Shown: one piece after another, positions 23,601 to 36,600 of the stretch
How positions within the stretch are numbered: the stretch's first letter is position 1
How the letters are laid out: every line of letters begins with the position of its first letter
NCBI RefSeq assembly: GCF_040115645.1
Contig: NC_089547.1
Location: 4,836,001-4,900,000, forward strand
DNA: 64,000 nucleotides
From: Euwallacea fornicatus
Taxonomy: Eukaryota; Arthropoda; Insecta; Coleoptera; Curculionidae
Direction: 5' to 3'
Position numbers and translations under genes: made by a program
The notes under the pieces: generated by a model
The model's database searches: none
What the model was told of the DNA's origin: nothing
The model's input: the letters and a program-made list of their open reading frames with translations, nothing else

Positions 23601-26463
23601 CTACCGACTTTTATCGATAAATAAAGGAAGTAAATACGAATTAATTTCCTTTTAGGGAAATTGAGGAAATCGCGTTCCTATCGAATTTTACTACGCAATT
23701 TTGATTGGATCGGAGAGCAACGAAATCGGTGACGAGACAAATTTCACGTTGGCCATTTTGTTATCTCCTGATAGACAAATGGCAGGAATGGGGGTTGCCA
23801 CACAGAAGTCCTTCGTCTTCGGATTATGTTGTTAGGGCGTAAATGTATAGAATCAAAACCTTGCCACAACCCATAATTTTGAATTATAATTGCACGGAAC
23901 CGTATTGATTAACGAGGTTAACTCCATAACTTTAGCTATGATAAACGCTATATTAGGAATATAAATCATTTGTGTCGAAGGGCAGTATACACACTTTAAT
24001 ACGTAATTAATTTCTCTTGTGATTGTACATTGTTAGCTAATCCCTGTACAAACTTGTAAATTACGGCGAAAATATCGATTTTAAGCGAAAAACTGTGACC
24101 AACTCTCAAGAAAATTAACCCGATTTAACCAAGAGCACCCTCTTTAGATCCTCCTCATTTCATATGCAAGTCACCACTTACTTTACGTGCCTAAAAGCTA
24201 TCAGACCAGATACGAAGTTCTCTACAAAAGTTTTGCCCCTCAAAAGCTCGTTTTTTGATTAATGCTCTTTGTGCAAAAGTAGCCGCGGATGCTTCCACCG
24301 TGCGCTTAAATCAAGTAGAAGTTAATCGTTGTTTGATTTAGTCCCCATCCAACCTCCAAACATATTCAATTACGCCCTCAATGAGCTCGTGACGTCAGAC
24401 ACCATTCGTCGAAATGACGTCATAAATTTTAGAAGAGCTCGCACGTATGCTGCTCCTTTGCCCATTTGTATTTATCAGTCGGAGGGCTCTTGAAGTTAGC
24501 AGCGGGGCACCTCTTTATTAAGGCACTTGTGAAAATTTGATTGCCCCACTTTGCAAGGATGGGGTTAAGTGGATTTAGCCTCGGGGCGTGCTTTTTTCAT
24601 TCCCAGATGTCAACCCATTTGAGTTGCTAGTAAACGAGAGGGAATAGTTTTATGTAGTAATTTCTGTTTATTAACTCCCTCGAACAGTTTTTGAATTAAA
24701 TTAAAGGTGATTTCCGCCCAAGAAAAGTTAATAGAGTAAATAGAACTGTATGAGTAATAAGTTCAGACTTCTATATCACACACGTGAAAACCCCTATTGC
24801 ATCTCGGCGTTTAGGAGAGTGGTTGAATTTTATGGTAGGTGGCGTTTGAATCGTTAATTTAGTAAACATGATTGAGTATGGTTGTTGCTTTTAAAATGTT
24901 ACGAAAATCTGTTTTGTAAGTGCTTTTAAATGTCTTGCACTAATAATTGATCGTATAAGTCGCCATGGAAGCCTCCAGAGCTTTGCACAGTAATTTTTAA
25001 TTTATTTTCCTCCTATGTTTACGTTTATCCCGATATAACCTCAAAGTTGAATATAAAATTTTTGGTACCCGTTCGACGGTCTCAGGACGTTTTGCCAGTG
25101 ATTTTAGAGTCGTTAAAGAATAAAGTGAGATGTAACGTCGAATTCTGCCTCTTTCGCAGAATTAATCAACTTTTCATGTATGAAAATCTGTCGGTGTCGT
25201 ATAATGTATCGCTGGTCCGGTCTTCAGTAGTAATAATAACGTTCAATATTATTCATCCGCCGCACTCTAACTGTTCTGTGAGAACCAGGTAGAACTCATA
25301 AATTAACCACGAACTATAGGGGCAAAATCGGGGACGTTTTCCCTGTAATTTATGAATTTAGGTCTGCAGAATGGCGCATTAATGTGATTTTAGTAGCATT
25401 TATTGTAATTTCTTTATTGCTGCAAGTCTAGAGGTCAAACACGCATTATTGCAATATCGACAGCGACGCTGTTATTCTCGTTTAGATACTTTGCCAAACA
25501 TGCAGTCAAAGTTTGCTGCGATACCATGCCGCCAATTTTGTAAATTTTTCGTAAAACTTTGCGCATTTTGCGACAAATTAGCACTAAGACTAACCTGGAA
25601 TCTTGTGAAAAATCATCTCCAAAGGAAGCAGGATGTTCTTTGGTTGTCTGTCTAGCGACATGCTCACCAAAACCGGTACCATTTGATCAGGATCATTTCT
25701 GTTTTAACCTCATTAAATTGAACTTGGGTGTGCACTAAATGTTCCACTTCACTTTATCAGAAATGTCCACTTTATTGAAAAGTTTAATTCCCGAAAAAAC
25801 GCAAAAATTTAACAGAAAGGCAGGCTAAGCTACTTGCCGACATGACAACTGGGAAAATGGCGCCAGCACGAAGAGATGTTTAAATGTTTTTACTGCCGCT
25901 TGGGTGGTATTTCTATCTTTGTTATCATGAAGAATTTTTCACTAATACAGAAGAAGCAGAGAAGGATGGACGTTCGGAGTACTCCGGTTTTAAGTGGATC
26001 ACCTAATTAGCTTATTTTTGATTAACTGATGGCCTTTCTAAATAATATCTATGAATTTCTTGCTTTAAAATATCGCCCAAAATTCTTGAAATTCTATGTG
26101 CATAATCGGGTTTTTCCTAGAAAAGTTTCGAGAGATCCATTTTTCGAACAATCGCGGAACATTGACATGGAAAAAAGGAGCAAAGTTGATTGACATTTCT
26201 TTACAACTGAAGAAAAAGCCTCACCGGATAGGAATGTGCGAATTTTATGAGGGCCGTTAGATAAGTTTTTGTAAAAAATGTCAGTTATGTTATCGTCTGT
26301 CTATTTTCCACATAACATTTAACGAAGACGTAGGGCACTTTGGATCTCCATACAGAGCTTGATGGAAGTTCAGACTACATCGTTTTCCCACATTTTACTT
26401 ACACTTACAAAATCATCTCAAATAAAAATAAGTCCCACTCTTCTTTCCAGACGACCCCCCACC
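20690..26463. other. gene-poor stretch between divergent BAG and LIPT1 genes
   Basis: No supported gene. It contains a long hairpin at 23480-23532 (separate entry), GCCATTTT/AAAATGGC motifs at 23752 and 25854, and a 170-codon hydrophobic open frame (22378-22890) that I do not consider proven. Confidence 0.45.
23480..23532. repeat. 24-bp near-perfect inverted repeat (hairpin)
   Basis: Arms 23480-23503 and 23509-23532 pair over 24 positions with a single G.U-type mismatch, around a 5-nt loop (AAATA). The core 18 bp (ATATCGAAAATATGTTTA and its complement) is perfect. It could be a short-hairpin RNA, a protein-binding palindrome or the remnant of a fold-back element. Confidence 0.85.
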
Positions 26464-27559
26464 ATGAAACTCCTCCATCGCCTCCTGAGCATTCGCTCCG
26501 ACGTTGCCAAATTGGTATACATATCCAAAAGCACCGACATTTTCGCCAATCTCGCCCTTGAAGATTGGCTGTACACCAACCGCGATTTCTCTCATCACCA
26601 CTTGCTGATGCTTTGGCGCAACGGACCTTGTGTTGTGATTGGTCGCCATCAAAATCCTTGGTTGGAGAGCAATTTTGCGGCGTTGCCGTTAATTGGGGCC
26701 AAATTAGCAAGGCGCAACAGCGGCGGGGGGACTGTTTATCACGACTTGGAGAACTTAAATTTGACCTTTTTCACTGGAAGAGGGCAGTATTGTCGAAGAA
26801 GAAATTTGGAGGTGATTGCGAGGTAGGAGAAGGAGTTTGAGATGGGACTTGCCTTGATACAAGTGTGGTGATATTTGCAGAGCTTTGAAGGGGGCGTTTG
26901 GGGTTGAGGCGGAAATCAACAAAAGGGAAGATTTGTGCATAGACGGCTCAAAAATCTCAGGGACGGCCTCAAAGTTGGGACGCACCAATGCTTATCATCA
27001 CTGCACTCTTTTGGTGAACGCCAATAAAGACCTGATGAGCTTGGCTTTGAGGAACATCCTGGGAGAGAGGGTGAAAACTAATGCCTCATTGTCTGTAAGG
27101 TCAAAAATCACGAATTTACGGGAAGATTGTGATACCGATGTCTCAGTGGATTTAGTGGTGGATGCAATTATATCTGTGTACTTGAAGCCTACCCATACTG
27201 GGGTTGAATTTGTGGACCCCATGGATGAAGGCTTGTTTCCAGGGGTGGGAAAAATTAAGGACACTTTTATGAGTGACCAGTGGAGATTTCATCGGACCCC
27301 TAATTTCACTATTTTCCGAGATTTGTTTGGTGCGGCTAGCGCTTTCTTGACTGTAGAAAAGGGCCGGGGCCGGGATTGTGGTTTAGACAGTGAGGGGGTG
27401 CAATGGAGCGTTCAAAAGGAAAATCTACAGCAATTAGGGGGATTGTTTGAGAACTTCATAGACCGGGATTTCAACAAGGAGTTGCTTGACGAGTTCGATA
27501 TGGTGGTTTCAGGGTTGAAAAACAGCGAAACCTGCAGGACTTTGATTTCAGTTAGATGA
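26464..27559 (+). CDS. LIPT1: lipoyltransferase 1 (lipoate transfer), mitochondrial
   Basis: Two exons, 26464-26822 and 26881-27559, in phase across a 58-nt intron (1038 nt, 345 aa; human LIPT1 is 373 aa). A short basic, hydrophobic N-terminus (MKLLHRLLSIRSDVAK) is suitable for mitochondrial import. The BPL/LplA catalytic fold is clear: LALEDWLY, VVIGRHQNPW, ARRNSGGGTVYHDLENLN (the RR.SGGG.VYHD nucleotide/lipoyl loop) and DGSKISGTASKLGRTNAYHH, with the conserved catalytic Lys in K-I-S-G. A shorter C-terminal accessory domain follows. In animals LIPT1 transfers lipoyl groups to the E2 subunits of 2-oxoacid dehydrogenases. The ATG at 26464 sits directly before the conserved region; upstream in-frame codons exist but start inside likely 5' untranslated sequence. 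Confidence 0.93.
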
Positions 27560-29478
27560 ACAAATTGTGTAATTTATCCTATAGGTGTTTTTGCGTGTCG
27601 GGGGTAAAGGCAAGCTGAGCCGGAGGTTGCCGGCGTAATTTGTGCGAAGGCTAAAGGGCAGTAGGTCAAACACTGGCGTATTGACAAATTTTGATTCCTT
27701 ATTTCCGGCCCTGATGGCGGGATTTATTGGATTCGACCCTTCTAGAACGGAAAGCCGGGGCCGTGTAATTATATCGACAACGAAGGGAAAATATTCAAAA
27801 ACGTATTCTAACCACGTTTGTTTTAGTGCCTTTTTTTACTGCCCGTGTTCCGAAGTAAATTTTATCGAATCAAGCCTGCTGTTTTTGTTTCCAACTTCCT
27901 GAAGGGTAATTTGCCGATTTCCCGCCTGTTAACAACATTGTTATCCCGCACTATTGTCAGTGCGTTTAAAGAAGAATGGAAAATTACAAACGGGCTGGCG
28001 AGCGCAATCAAACAAAGCTCAAAAGATGACAATTTAATCCCGTTCTAGGCCAAACTCACCCATGTCGTTTGGACAATACGTCTGAAACTTCCACAAAGGA
28101 AAATGTTTCTTTCTGGATATCGCCCACAACGAAATCCGTATGCGTGTTCTAATATAAGAAATTTTACTAACGGGGAGGACTTCTGTCTCATCCGCGACGG
28201 AGGAGGAAGAAGAGATTAAGAAAAATCTCTTGTGGGTTTTCGTCATTTGTTTTTTGTGCGAAGTGACGAGGTCACGTGACATATTTTCCACTTATCTGCA
28301 TTGTCCAGATTATCCACCCACACTATTCTGAACTTCTAAAATCTACTGAGATCTACTAGTTTTGCGTAAAATTTCGACATCGGGCACGTCCCTGAAATTC
28401 CTGAATGCCCCGCGATTTTTACACGATTTTTTTCTATGCTTCGTCATACGAACATACGTTAATTACGTAAACAAATTCACGCCACCTGTACGCGGTCCGC
28501 ACAAGATGAGCGCAGTGAACAGGGCCGTAGTCAGGCCGCTGTTATACCTAAAAAGTTTCTTAAACAAGCTCCTTTAATAATTTACATTTCTCAACGACTA
28601 CTATAACTAAAGCCTAGCGCACCAAAAGGTTGTTCAGAAGGTGATCAGCTAAATTACTGACCGCCTTGTAATGTTTGTAATAAAACGCTCTTTATTCGAA
28701 ATTAAATAAGTTCGACCCTGTGAAACGTCGTCACTCTTGAGATGTGTCGGTCGCTCAGACAACGCAGCCAACCAATCAGCGCCGCCCAAGTAAGCGATCG
28801 TGCGTTTGGCTTATTTACACGGAAATTTAACGTACGAAAGGCCGACCATAGACTTCAACACCCTGTATTTCGGCACTGAAACGGTCCCGGGTCTACGTTT
28901 GTACGAACTTTCCGTTATTTCGTCCCAAGCAATAATACCTTAAAATGATTCACTTAAATTGAGGGGCGTTTAGAGAACACCGTGTATATTTAAGTTTCCG
29001 TTCTCGCTTTGCCGGACTAAAAGTCGTTAGAGAATCTTATACAAGTTTAAAGGCATAATTTATTGAGTCTAAGTTTTCGTCTCATAAATAAATCAGGGCA
29101 GGACTGCTGAGAATTTGATGAATAAATTACAGTTTACTTCGAGGCAGAGCGCCTTGATTTATCGTTGATATTTCGCGATTCTCGCAGGAACCGAACAGGT
29201 GAACGGGTGTCTGGACACGAAAGAAGTCGACAGAAACCCAAGTTAATGGAGGTGATAAATTGCAATTTAAAAAGATGTAATTTCAGTTCAGAAGGGATGA
29301 TTTGCTATTTTCTGGGGAAGAAACGTACCAGCGTGAATGCATTAGCAGAAGCAATAAATGCGTGAATGATCGCGTTGAGCTGAGAGCCAATGAAACCTCA
29401 TGTTGCCGAAAAAAAAAGTTTGTTGGATGAGCCACCGCCAGAAGGGACGACGATGGCAGTTTAAATGTGACTCCTGTA
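27560..29478. other. intergenic
   Basis: No supported gene. Transposon-end-like fragments occur near 28861 (ACACCCTGTATT) and 28978 (ACACCGTGTATA). Confidence 0.4.
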
Positions 29479-29843
29479 CAAGGTGTCCCATACTTCACAC
29501 TCAACTCGGGGGTCTCGGAAACCGCAGGAGATGCAGAGCCGGTTAAATGGAGGCAAGATTGTGTCTTTATGAGTGGACTGATTTGCCATTTTAACCCTTT
29601 AAAAGTCCCGATTACTTCCGGAAGTGTCCGGAAAAAACCGAAACGCGCCATTTTCGTTTAATTTGTTTTGTGGTAACGTTAAAAATAAAATATATAAAAT
29701 TTTGTAGTGATCTGAATTTGAAAAAATTTAAGAAGCCGAAGTACTCTTCTCGTAAACACACAACCTTGCCTCCATTCGACCGGCTCTGCGTCTCGTACGG
29801 CGTCCGATAGATTCGTGTCGAGAGACGAATATGGGACACTCTG
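29479..29843. mobile_element. non-autonomous DNA transposon (MITE) with about 100-bp terminal inverted repeats, TA target duplication
   Basis: The left arm (29479-29580) and the reverse complement of the right arm (29745-29843) align along about 100 bp. Shared blocks include GTGTCCCATA at the tips and GCAGAGCCGGT, AATGGAGGCAAG further in. The tips read CAAGGTGTCCCATA and, reversed, CAGAGTGTCCCATA; TA flanks both ends (29477-29478, 29844-29845). No transposase is encoded. TA duplication and CA.GGTGTCCC-type ends suggest mobilisation by a Tc1/mariner-like enzyme. The interior contains two GCCATTTT motifs, at 29585 and 29647. Confidence 0.8.
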
Positions 29844-29845
29844 TA

Positions 29846-30676
29846 TACCCGACCCACGTCTCTATATCCCCGAAAAGTGCCCGCCCGCCCCGGGAGCGTT
29901 AGAATTAGTTAAGGCCCTTTTAATGTGTTTTATGTGGTGTTGTAAATGAAGGGTTTTCTGGATTTTTGCATGTTTATATAGGCTCCCGTTGGGTAGTTTT
30001 CTTCAATTTCTACACAAAACAGTAGCGTTTCATTGTTATTTTCAGCACCATTTCCATGAATATTCCCGTCCTTAAACCCTAAACGAATTTCCATAAAAAT
30101 CTTGAGCTTTCCATTTCCGAATCCCCTTTCAAGACTCGCATTCCCATGCCAATGAAATTCGACTTTAGATTATTAAATATTCTAACGTTCAAAGCAATAT
30201 AATTAAGCTTAGCTTTTCAGCTGCTAGATAGGACCGTTGAGAGGCAAAAAGAGCAATATTTTCGTGTTTCATTTTAACTAGTTACAAGCAAAAGAGAAGA
30301 CAATATATTTAGCTGTCTGTTGTTAACGTTGTTGAGAGTTTCTGGCAGAACGATTTTTTTAAAATTCGATTTTTTACCAAATGTCTTTTGTAGCGAACAT
30401 GTTAAAAAACAGCCCGAGTGAGATTTCAATAAGTATAAGCAAGAAGGCGGTGAAATTCACCAAAGTCAAGCTTAAATTTCAGAACGACTAGGGACGAATG
30501 GCAGCCAACACAATCAAGAATTTGTTTCCTATTATAAGTAAAAAACGCTTCCGTAGGGTCAATTTTTACTCGTACAATTAATCGGGCCTCATAATCAAAA
30601 GCAACCCAAAGCAATCAACGTAGACTCCTAGCTCTCAGCGCTCTCCTTCATCGGTGGCAACACCGCCATTAAAACT
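29846..30676. other. intergenic, promoter side of the two-TM alternative-exon gene
   Basis: AT-rich, no supported coding region. It presumably includes the promoter for first exon 1a at 30677. Confidence 0.4.
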
Positions 30677-33600
30677 ATGTATGCGGCCGCAGGGGGCGCT
30701 TCACTCGCCAGCCGTCAAGCTCGCCAGAAACAGCGTCTACAGAAAACTAAGCAACTAAAAGCTGCTAAAGACCTCACTCCCAAACCCCCTCACGCGAAAC
30801 ATTTCCACAACTACACCACCGACACCGTCGCCGCTCCGCGATTGTCTCGCGTAGAGCGAGGTGTTCTGCGACCTCCCGCGCAAAACGAACGACGTCACAG
30901 CACCTCGAACTACCTCAAAGATCCGCATCCTAAAGCTCGCATTCATGAAAGCCCTTCCATTTGCATTCCTGTCCAACCGCTGCGCGCATCCACCCATCAC
31001 CTACACCAGCTACCCCTGTCGCCCTCCACTCTGGTGCAGGAAAACCATGTGGAGCCTCAGCTGTCGCCGCCTCAGCTTCCCCAGATTTTCGTGCCGGAGG
31101 ACGGCAAGTTGGAGAGGAGGTGTAGTTTCGTCAGGCAGGTAGAGGAGGTCGGGAAGAGGGAAGAGGACGTGTTGGATCGCTGCAATCACATTTGCAACTT
31201 CGAAATTAAAGATAAGCAGTGGGAGGCGCAGACGCAGTACTATTTGGAGGAGAAGGACGTGTTCGGCAGTTTGGATTATCCCTTCTCGGAGGTAGGAAAT
31301 TAAAGCGTTGCCAACATACGTATTTTAATAAGGAAAATGACTCCTTGAACTCACAAATTTGGGCAAAAATCCAGCAAATACCGAGTATCGACGGTTTAAC
31401 GACTTGATTCTGTTGACTTTCCTCGTGCGGATCGTGTAGACAATGTCGAAATTAACTATGCAGATTGGGAAGGCGACGTAGACAATTAAATTCTCATAGC
31501 GTTTATTAGGTAGACTCTAATCTTGGAACAAAGGTCGCAAACATGGCTGTAATTTAAATGAACACGAAGGAAAATTCGAAACGCGGCCAGAATGGAAGGG
31601 GCGGTATTATTCGGGTCACGTTCACAAAAACCGCATTTATCGCTGTTTATTGACAGAAAGGTCATCGAAAAATGTCATCGACGCCGGCCTAATGTTGATG
31701 AATTGCGGTCGGCATTTTTATGGAAAAAGTTCAGTATTTTCAGGTGCCGAGAGGTGGCTTTCCGTAAATACACTCGATTATGTGGTAAATTCCACCATTT
31801 TGATTAGACCGCTTGCGGTGGGTGCCCAAAATGGTCGCGCAAGCCTGTCAAGGTCGGGGGCCATTTTGTTGAAAATTTTAACAAAATTCTCCCAAGACGA
31901 CCGTCCAGAACTGTCACTTTGGATCGGTCGTTTCCTTTCAACATATCGTTGATTTAACGCCGTTCGTTCCTATTAGGCCGTTTAACAAGAAATAACAGAT
32001 TCAGAGGAGATTTGCCATTGCGATACTGAGATCTTTACGATTACGGCTGTAACACACGAAAACCACCGATATTCCGACAAGTATTCGCTAAGGGGGGAAG
32101 TCGTAAATATGTCCCAGGTCGTGTGTGAGCTTTGTCGGGGGCCTTATTCTACAGGAACATGTGAAACTAATAGTGAAATTTTTGGCCACGTTACTCGGTC
32201 GAATAATTTTATTCTCACTGTCACATTACCGGTTTATGTCGCGAACTCAATATTCTATTGTGTTGTAATTGTCATTGCAACCCATAGGTATATTAAATAT
32301 GAATAACCCATTCCGTCGATTTAAATATATGTTATTTTCACCTCTTTATTATTAAGTGATGCAGATATGTCATGAATATCGATTGCGAAGCTTATTTACA
32401 TTCACATATTATTTTATACACTACATATTCCATACATGTTTCTTCAGGAATATGTAGGTTATAACGATCGGGCGACCATTTTGGCGTTGGCTGTCGCAAA
32501 AAGAGGCCATCTTAGCGTTAACAGAACGGCTGTTAGGGGTGCCATCTTGAATTTGAACGCTTCGCATTGTTGCCATTTTTTTTTCCCAACCTTGCATTGG
32601 CTTTCACGCCGGTTTAGATATCGGGAGAATGAGTGATTTGAACTTTGGTGCTTTATAAACGGAAAAAATCAATATCTACTGAAAATGAACAGCAGTTTCG
32701 ATCCGGGATGAGTCCGACACGAGCTTAGATCGACTAAGAGACAACTAGGGGCCATCAGACTTAGATTTTCTACTGAGGACACACATATCAAGCTTATCTA
32801 CACTATTTTCTGAGCTTATTTTGCCTGGCGACCAACACTAATAATACATAATCTATTTATATTATATACCTATTTACTCTACCATATTCTCATATACAAC
32901 TATGTAGTATTTTTTGATATGGTTCGTTCCTTGCGTGAATCAGAGACTGTTCAGTTGGCGGCGGTGGTGATAGGGGTTCATGAATTATTCGCTCGATTAG
33001 CGGGGCGAGTGGGATGAGGGCGGGTTCGGGTAGTACTGCATGAGCACAGCAGCCGCAGCGGGTATGCAGGCCGCCTTACTGATCAGGGAGAAACAGCGTC
33101 TTCGCAGGAAAAAATACAGGAAGGGGCGGCACGATTTGCCCAGTCACGTGGCCACCAGGGAGATTGGACCTTTCCCACAGTATCCGCCAGGATTCGAGGT
33201 AAGTCTGAGGTCAAAATCTTTAGGGAATCGGCAGCGAGGTTGGACAAAGCCTGGAAAGCACCCACGAACTGAAAGGGAGCGTTCCTCGGAATCGGATCGT
33301 CTACGCATGGGCGAAATTCGAACTATCTGCGAGCGAAGGACTTGCGCGTTCGAGGGGTTCCCGCGTGATCGGAAAGAAAGCCAGCTAGGGTCGTTCTGTT
33401 CGAGAGCATTCCCTTTTGCTGATGCAGGAAAGTAGTGGGCGGTTCGTTGGGATTCAAATTAACAAATTACCGGGGCAATGCATTTTTAAATTACCATGTT
33501 GAAATTCGTGATCTCATCAGGTTTTATTGCCCCATATCGTGGTGATTAACCCACGCTAAAATCGATATGTACGAATATAAAAATAACTGCGGCATGAAAA

Positions 33601-36600
33601 ATTGCAATACGAACTGTGGGAATGGGATACATGTGCGAAACTTTATTCAAAGTTGAGTTTATATTATTGGATATTCTTAGAAAACAGCATTTATTAGCTA
33701 CCTGTATAGACTGGCCCATACGGGAGGGTCACCTTGGATTGTCAAAAACTATAGTAGGGGCAGGCTCGGGCAACTCGTGCGGGCAATGTTGCGTCGGTCA
33801 TATAGGTTGTTCCACGTTGTGCGACGCTCAGGATGTAGAGGTTAGAAAATTCGGAAAAAATGAAAAAATAACGCATATCTCGGGTAGAAAACTGGAAAAA
33901 CCGGTGAAATTTTGTAAAAATTGGTTTCGGAAAATTCGGACTTTGACGTGCCCTATGTCTCTTAATAAACACAACTAAACGCGCCTAAAGTACATTATCG
34001 CTTCAATTGGGGCTCCTCGAGCTCGTAAGAAAACTTCTTTAATTGCGTCTCGAGTCGGCGGTGTCTGTTCGCTCCGCTGCCCACCTGAAGACTCGCTTAT
34101 TTTCCTCTCCGCAGATCCGCCGTCAATAGGCCATCCGGTTTTGCACATCATCATTTCTTCCCATCTCTCTATTGAAGTACATCTTCAAGTATCATCATGC
34201 ACTCGTAAGAAAACTTCGTTTGCGTGCTTGCCAGTACATAAAGGATCGGGCGCCATTAACGATCATTTCAAGACCACAATAGCCGCCATTATGCTCCAAT
34301 CCCAGCTGATGAATTAGACAAGGAGAGAAGGTGCCCCGCGGAGCAAACGAAATGAAGAGCAGAATGGCCATAGCGGAGCATCGGCGAGAGCGACAAGGAA
34401 CGCTGACGTTGCTTTGATAATAAAGCCCTTTTTTGAAACACGCTCGAATCAATTTAACTTTATCATGTTCATGTATTTTAATTTAATTAATGGAGATTTT
34501 TATGTTAAATAAATTTACAAGTTTTCGGTGAGTCTTGCGTGTGTGAATGAATTTGCGTACTTTGATTTGAATCGGGACTCGTCCAGGTCGCGAGACACCT
34601 CCGTGATTGCGCCCGTAGTCAACGGTTCGTTCAGTTGCCTCGGGGCAACTCCTTTATTTTCTGCCACAAAGTTCTGGCGTCAATAAAACATCCAGACTTG
34701 CAAATTACATTTCTTCCCATCTCTGTAATGGAGTTCGATTTCAAAGCCGAAACATCGTCACATACGCACACGTGAACGAAATTGCGGGCTTTGCCTTTCA
34801 TAAGAAATCGTGTGCTTTTGACGAGAAGTCTTTGCAGGGAAATTGTGAAACCAAATTAGGCTTTATTATGCATGATATTAACTGGGAAAAAAGGGCCTTG
34901 ACCAACTTCCATGTAAAGGACCTAAGGAGGGAGTTTTTTTTTATGTAGAGACGAAAGGGCGGGCCCTAAATTGCCGAGAGAATTAAGATCCCTACGCTTT
35001 TCCATTTGAATGCAAATATTTCATATATAGGGGGCAAACATTCATTGTTCGTCCTTGTTAAGATAATCGTTTTTGGTGGGACAATCGCTCGCATTAAAAC
35101 AGTGTTTGCAGGCGCGAAGCCCCATTTGCCCATGAACAACAAGTGCGTCGTAATATTCGCATCCCCGTTTCAATTATTCAAGCCAATCGAGGACTTTCAA
35201 GTGTCGGGGTCTTCCCTGCTCATTAACATTGATTTTGACCGTTTAGGATTCTTCAGGGTGTGCGTGTGCACTAGTCGGGGACTTCCCAGCTCGTCAACCT
35301 CGATTTCGACGATTTAGGATTCTTTGGGGTGTGCGTGTGCATTTTCACCACCCGTCGTCCATCGGGAGCCAAAAGGCATAAATGTGCAACTTAATTTTTT
35401 TTTCACAATTTTTTCATAATTCATTTCCGCAATCGAGGCAAAAATGCAAATTGCTTCGCATTGTGTTTCCTTTCGCTATTTACGAGAAATGACAGCGGCG
35501 AAACTGCATCAAGATTGATTGCGCAAACATCCCCGACAGAAAAGTGCATTTTTTCAAACTCGCCCCTATTCATTTCGTCCAAACTGCATCTTAATTAAAC
35601 TTTTATTTTACCATGACACACAGTCGGATATTGATTACGTGTTTTTTCCTCGGATGCCTCTCGAAGTGCATGGGAAATACTCGAAACGTGGGCCGCAACG
35701 GCCCCATTCCAGTGCATACTCAGCATTATTTGCCTGCCGAGGGAAAAACAACTTTATTAAATTTCGATTTTAATTAAACAAAAAAAATAAATAAATGCTC
35801 GAGCACATGGTGGTTTTAACGTCGCGAAGGGGATGTCAAGGCCGGTGGTGTAACACAATATTTTTATTTCCGGTCGTTTAAAGAAATTTCATGGCGTTTA
35901 AACCGCGCCCCCTTAAAAGGGATTTATTTGGGGAATATACTTCGTTCTAAGACCGCTAATGGCTGATGTCGTTCAACGAGCTTTTACATCGTCTTCACGA
36001 CATCGAGACAGGGCCGCAACGGGAGTTCTTTCCGGCGGGGTGGGTTTTTCGTCGGAGGAACTAAACTTCTTCACCCAGAAAAAAAATATATACGAAACAT
36101 GAAGCAACAACGGAAACATTCCATTGCGCCCTCACTCTGTGTGAAATCAAAGCGGCACCGTCGCCATTTTCGAATGTGAAACGAAGATGGCTAGTCCGTC
36201 CCAGAACGCCCAACTTGGAGCTCCCACTCTTGGGTTGGATGCGAAACAGAGAACCCAAAGGGGAACATCCCGTAACGTCACACTTTCGTATTTCAGTCAC
36301 CTGATCGCCATTTTAGGTAAGTGAATTCAGATGGCTTACGCACTTCAGAGGCCCGCCGGCCACTTGGCGATCATTTCCGTGTTTGAGCGTGATCAACGCC
36401 TCCACGCTCGACGTGGGGCGAAGACGTCTGCCAGCCACCAGCAGCTGATGCAGGCGAAAAGCAACAGCTGTCGGCCATTTCGATACTCTCGAAGCCTCGT
36501 GACGCGTTTACAAAATGGCCGACACTCTAAAGGCAAAATATCTTCTTTTATGTTTTTTTCTCTTTTGTGATTTTTGACTTTTTCCAATCTTATCTGAAAA

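Noticed and set aside
26405..26710. Minus-strand frames over LIPT1
   Set aside because: Antisense shadows of the LIPT1 first exon.
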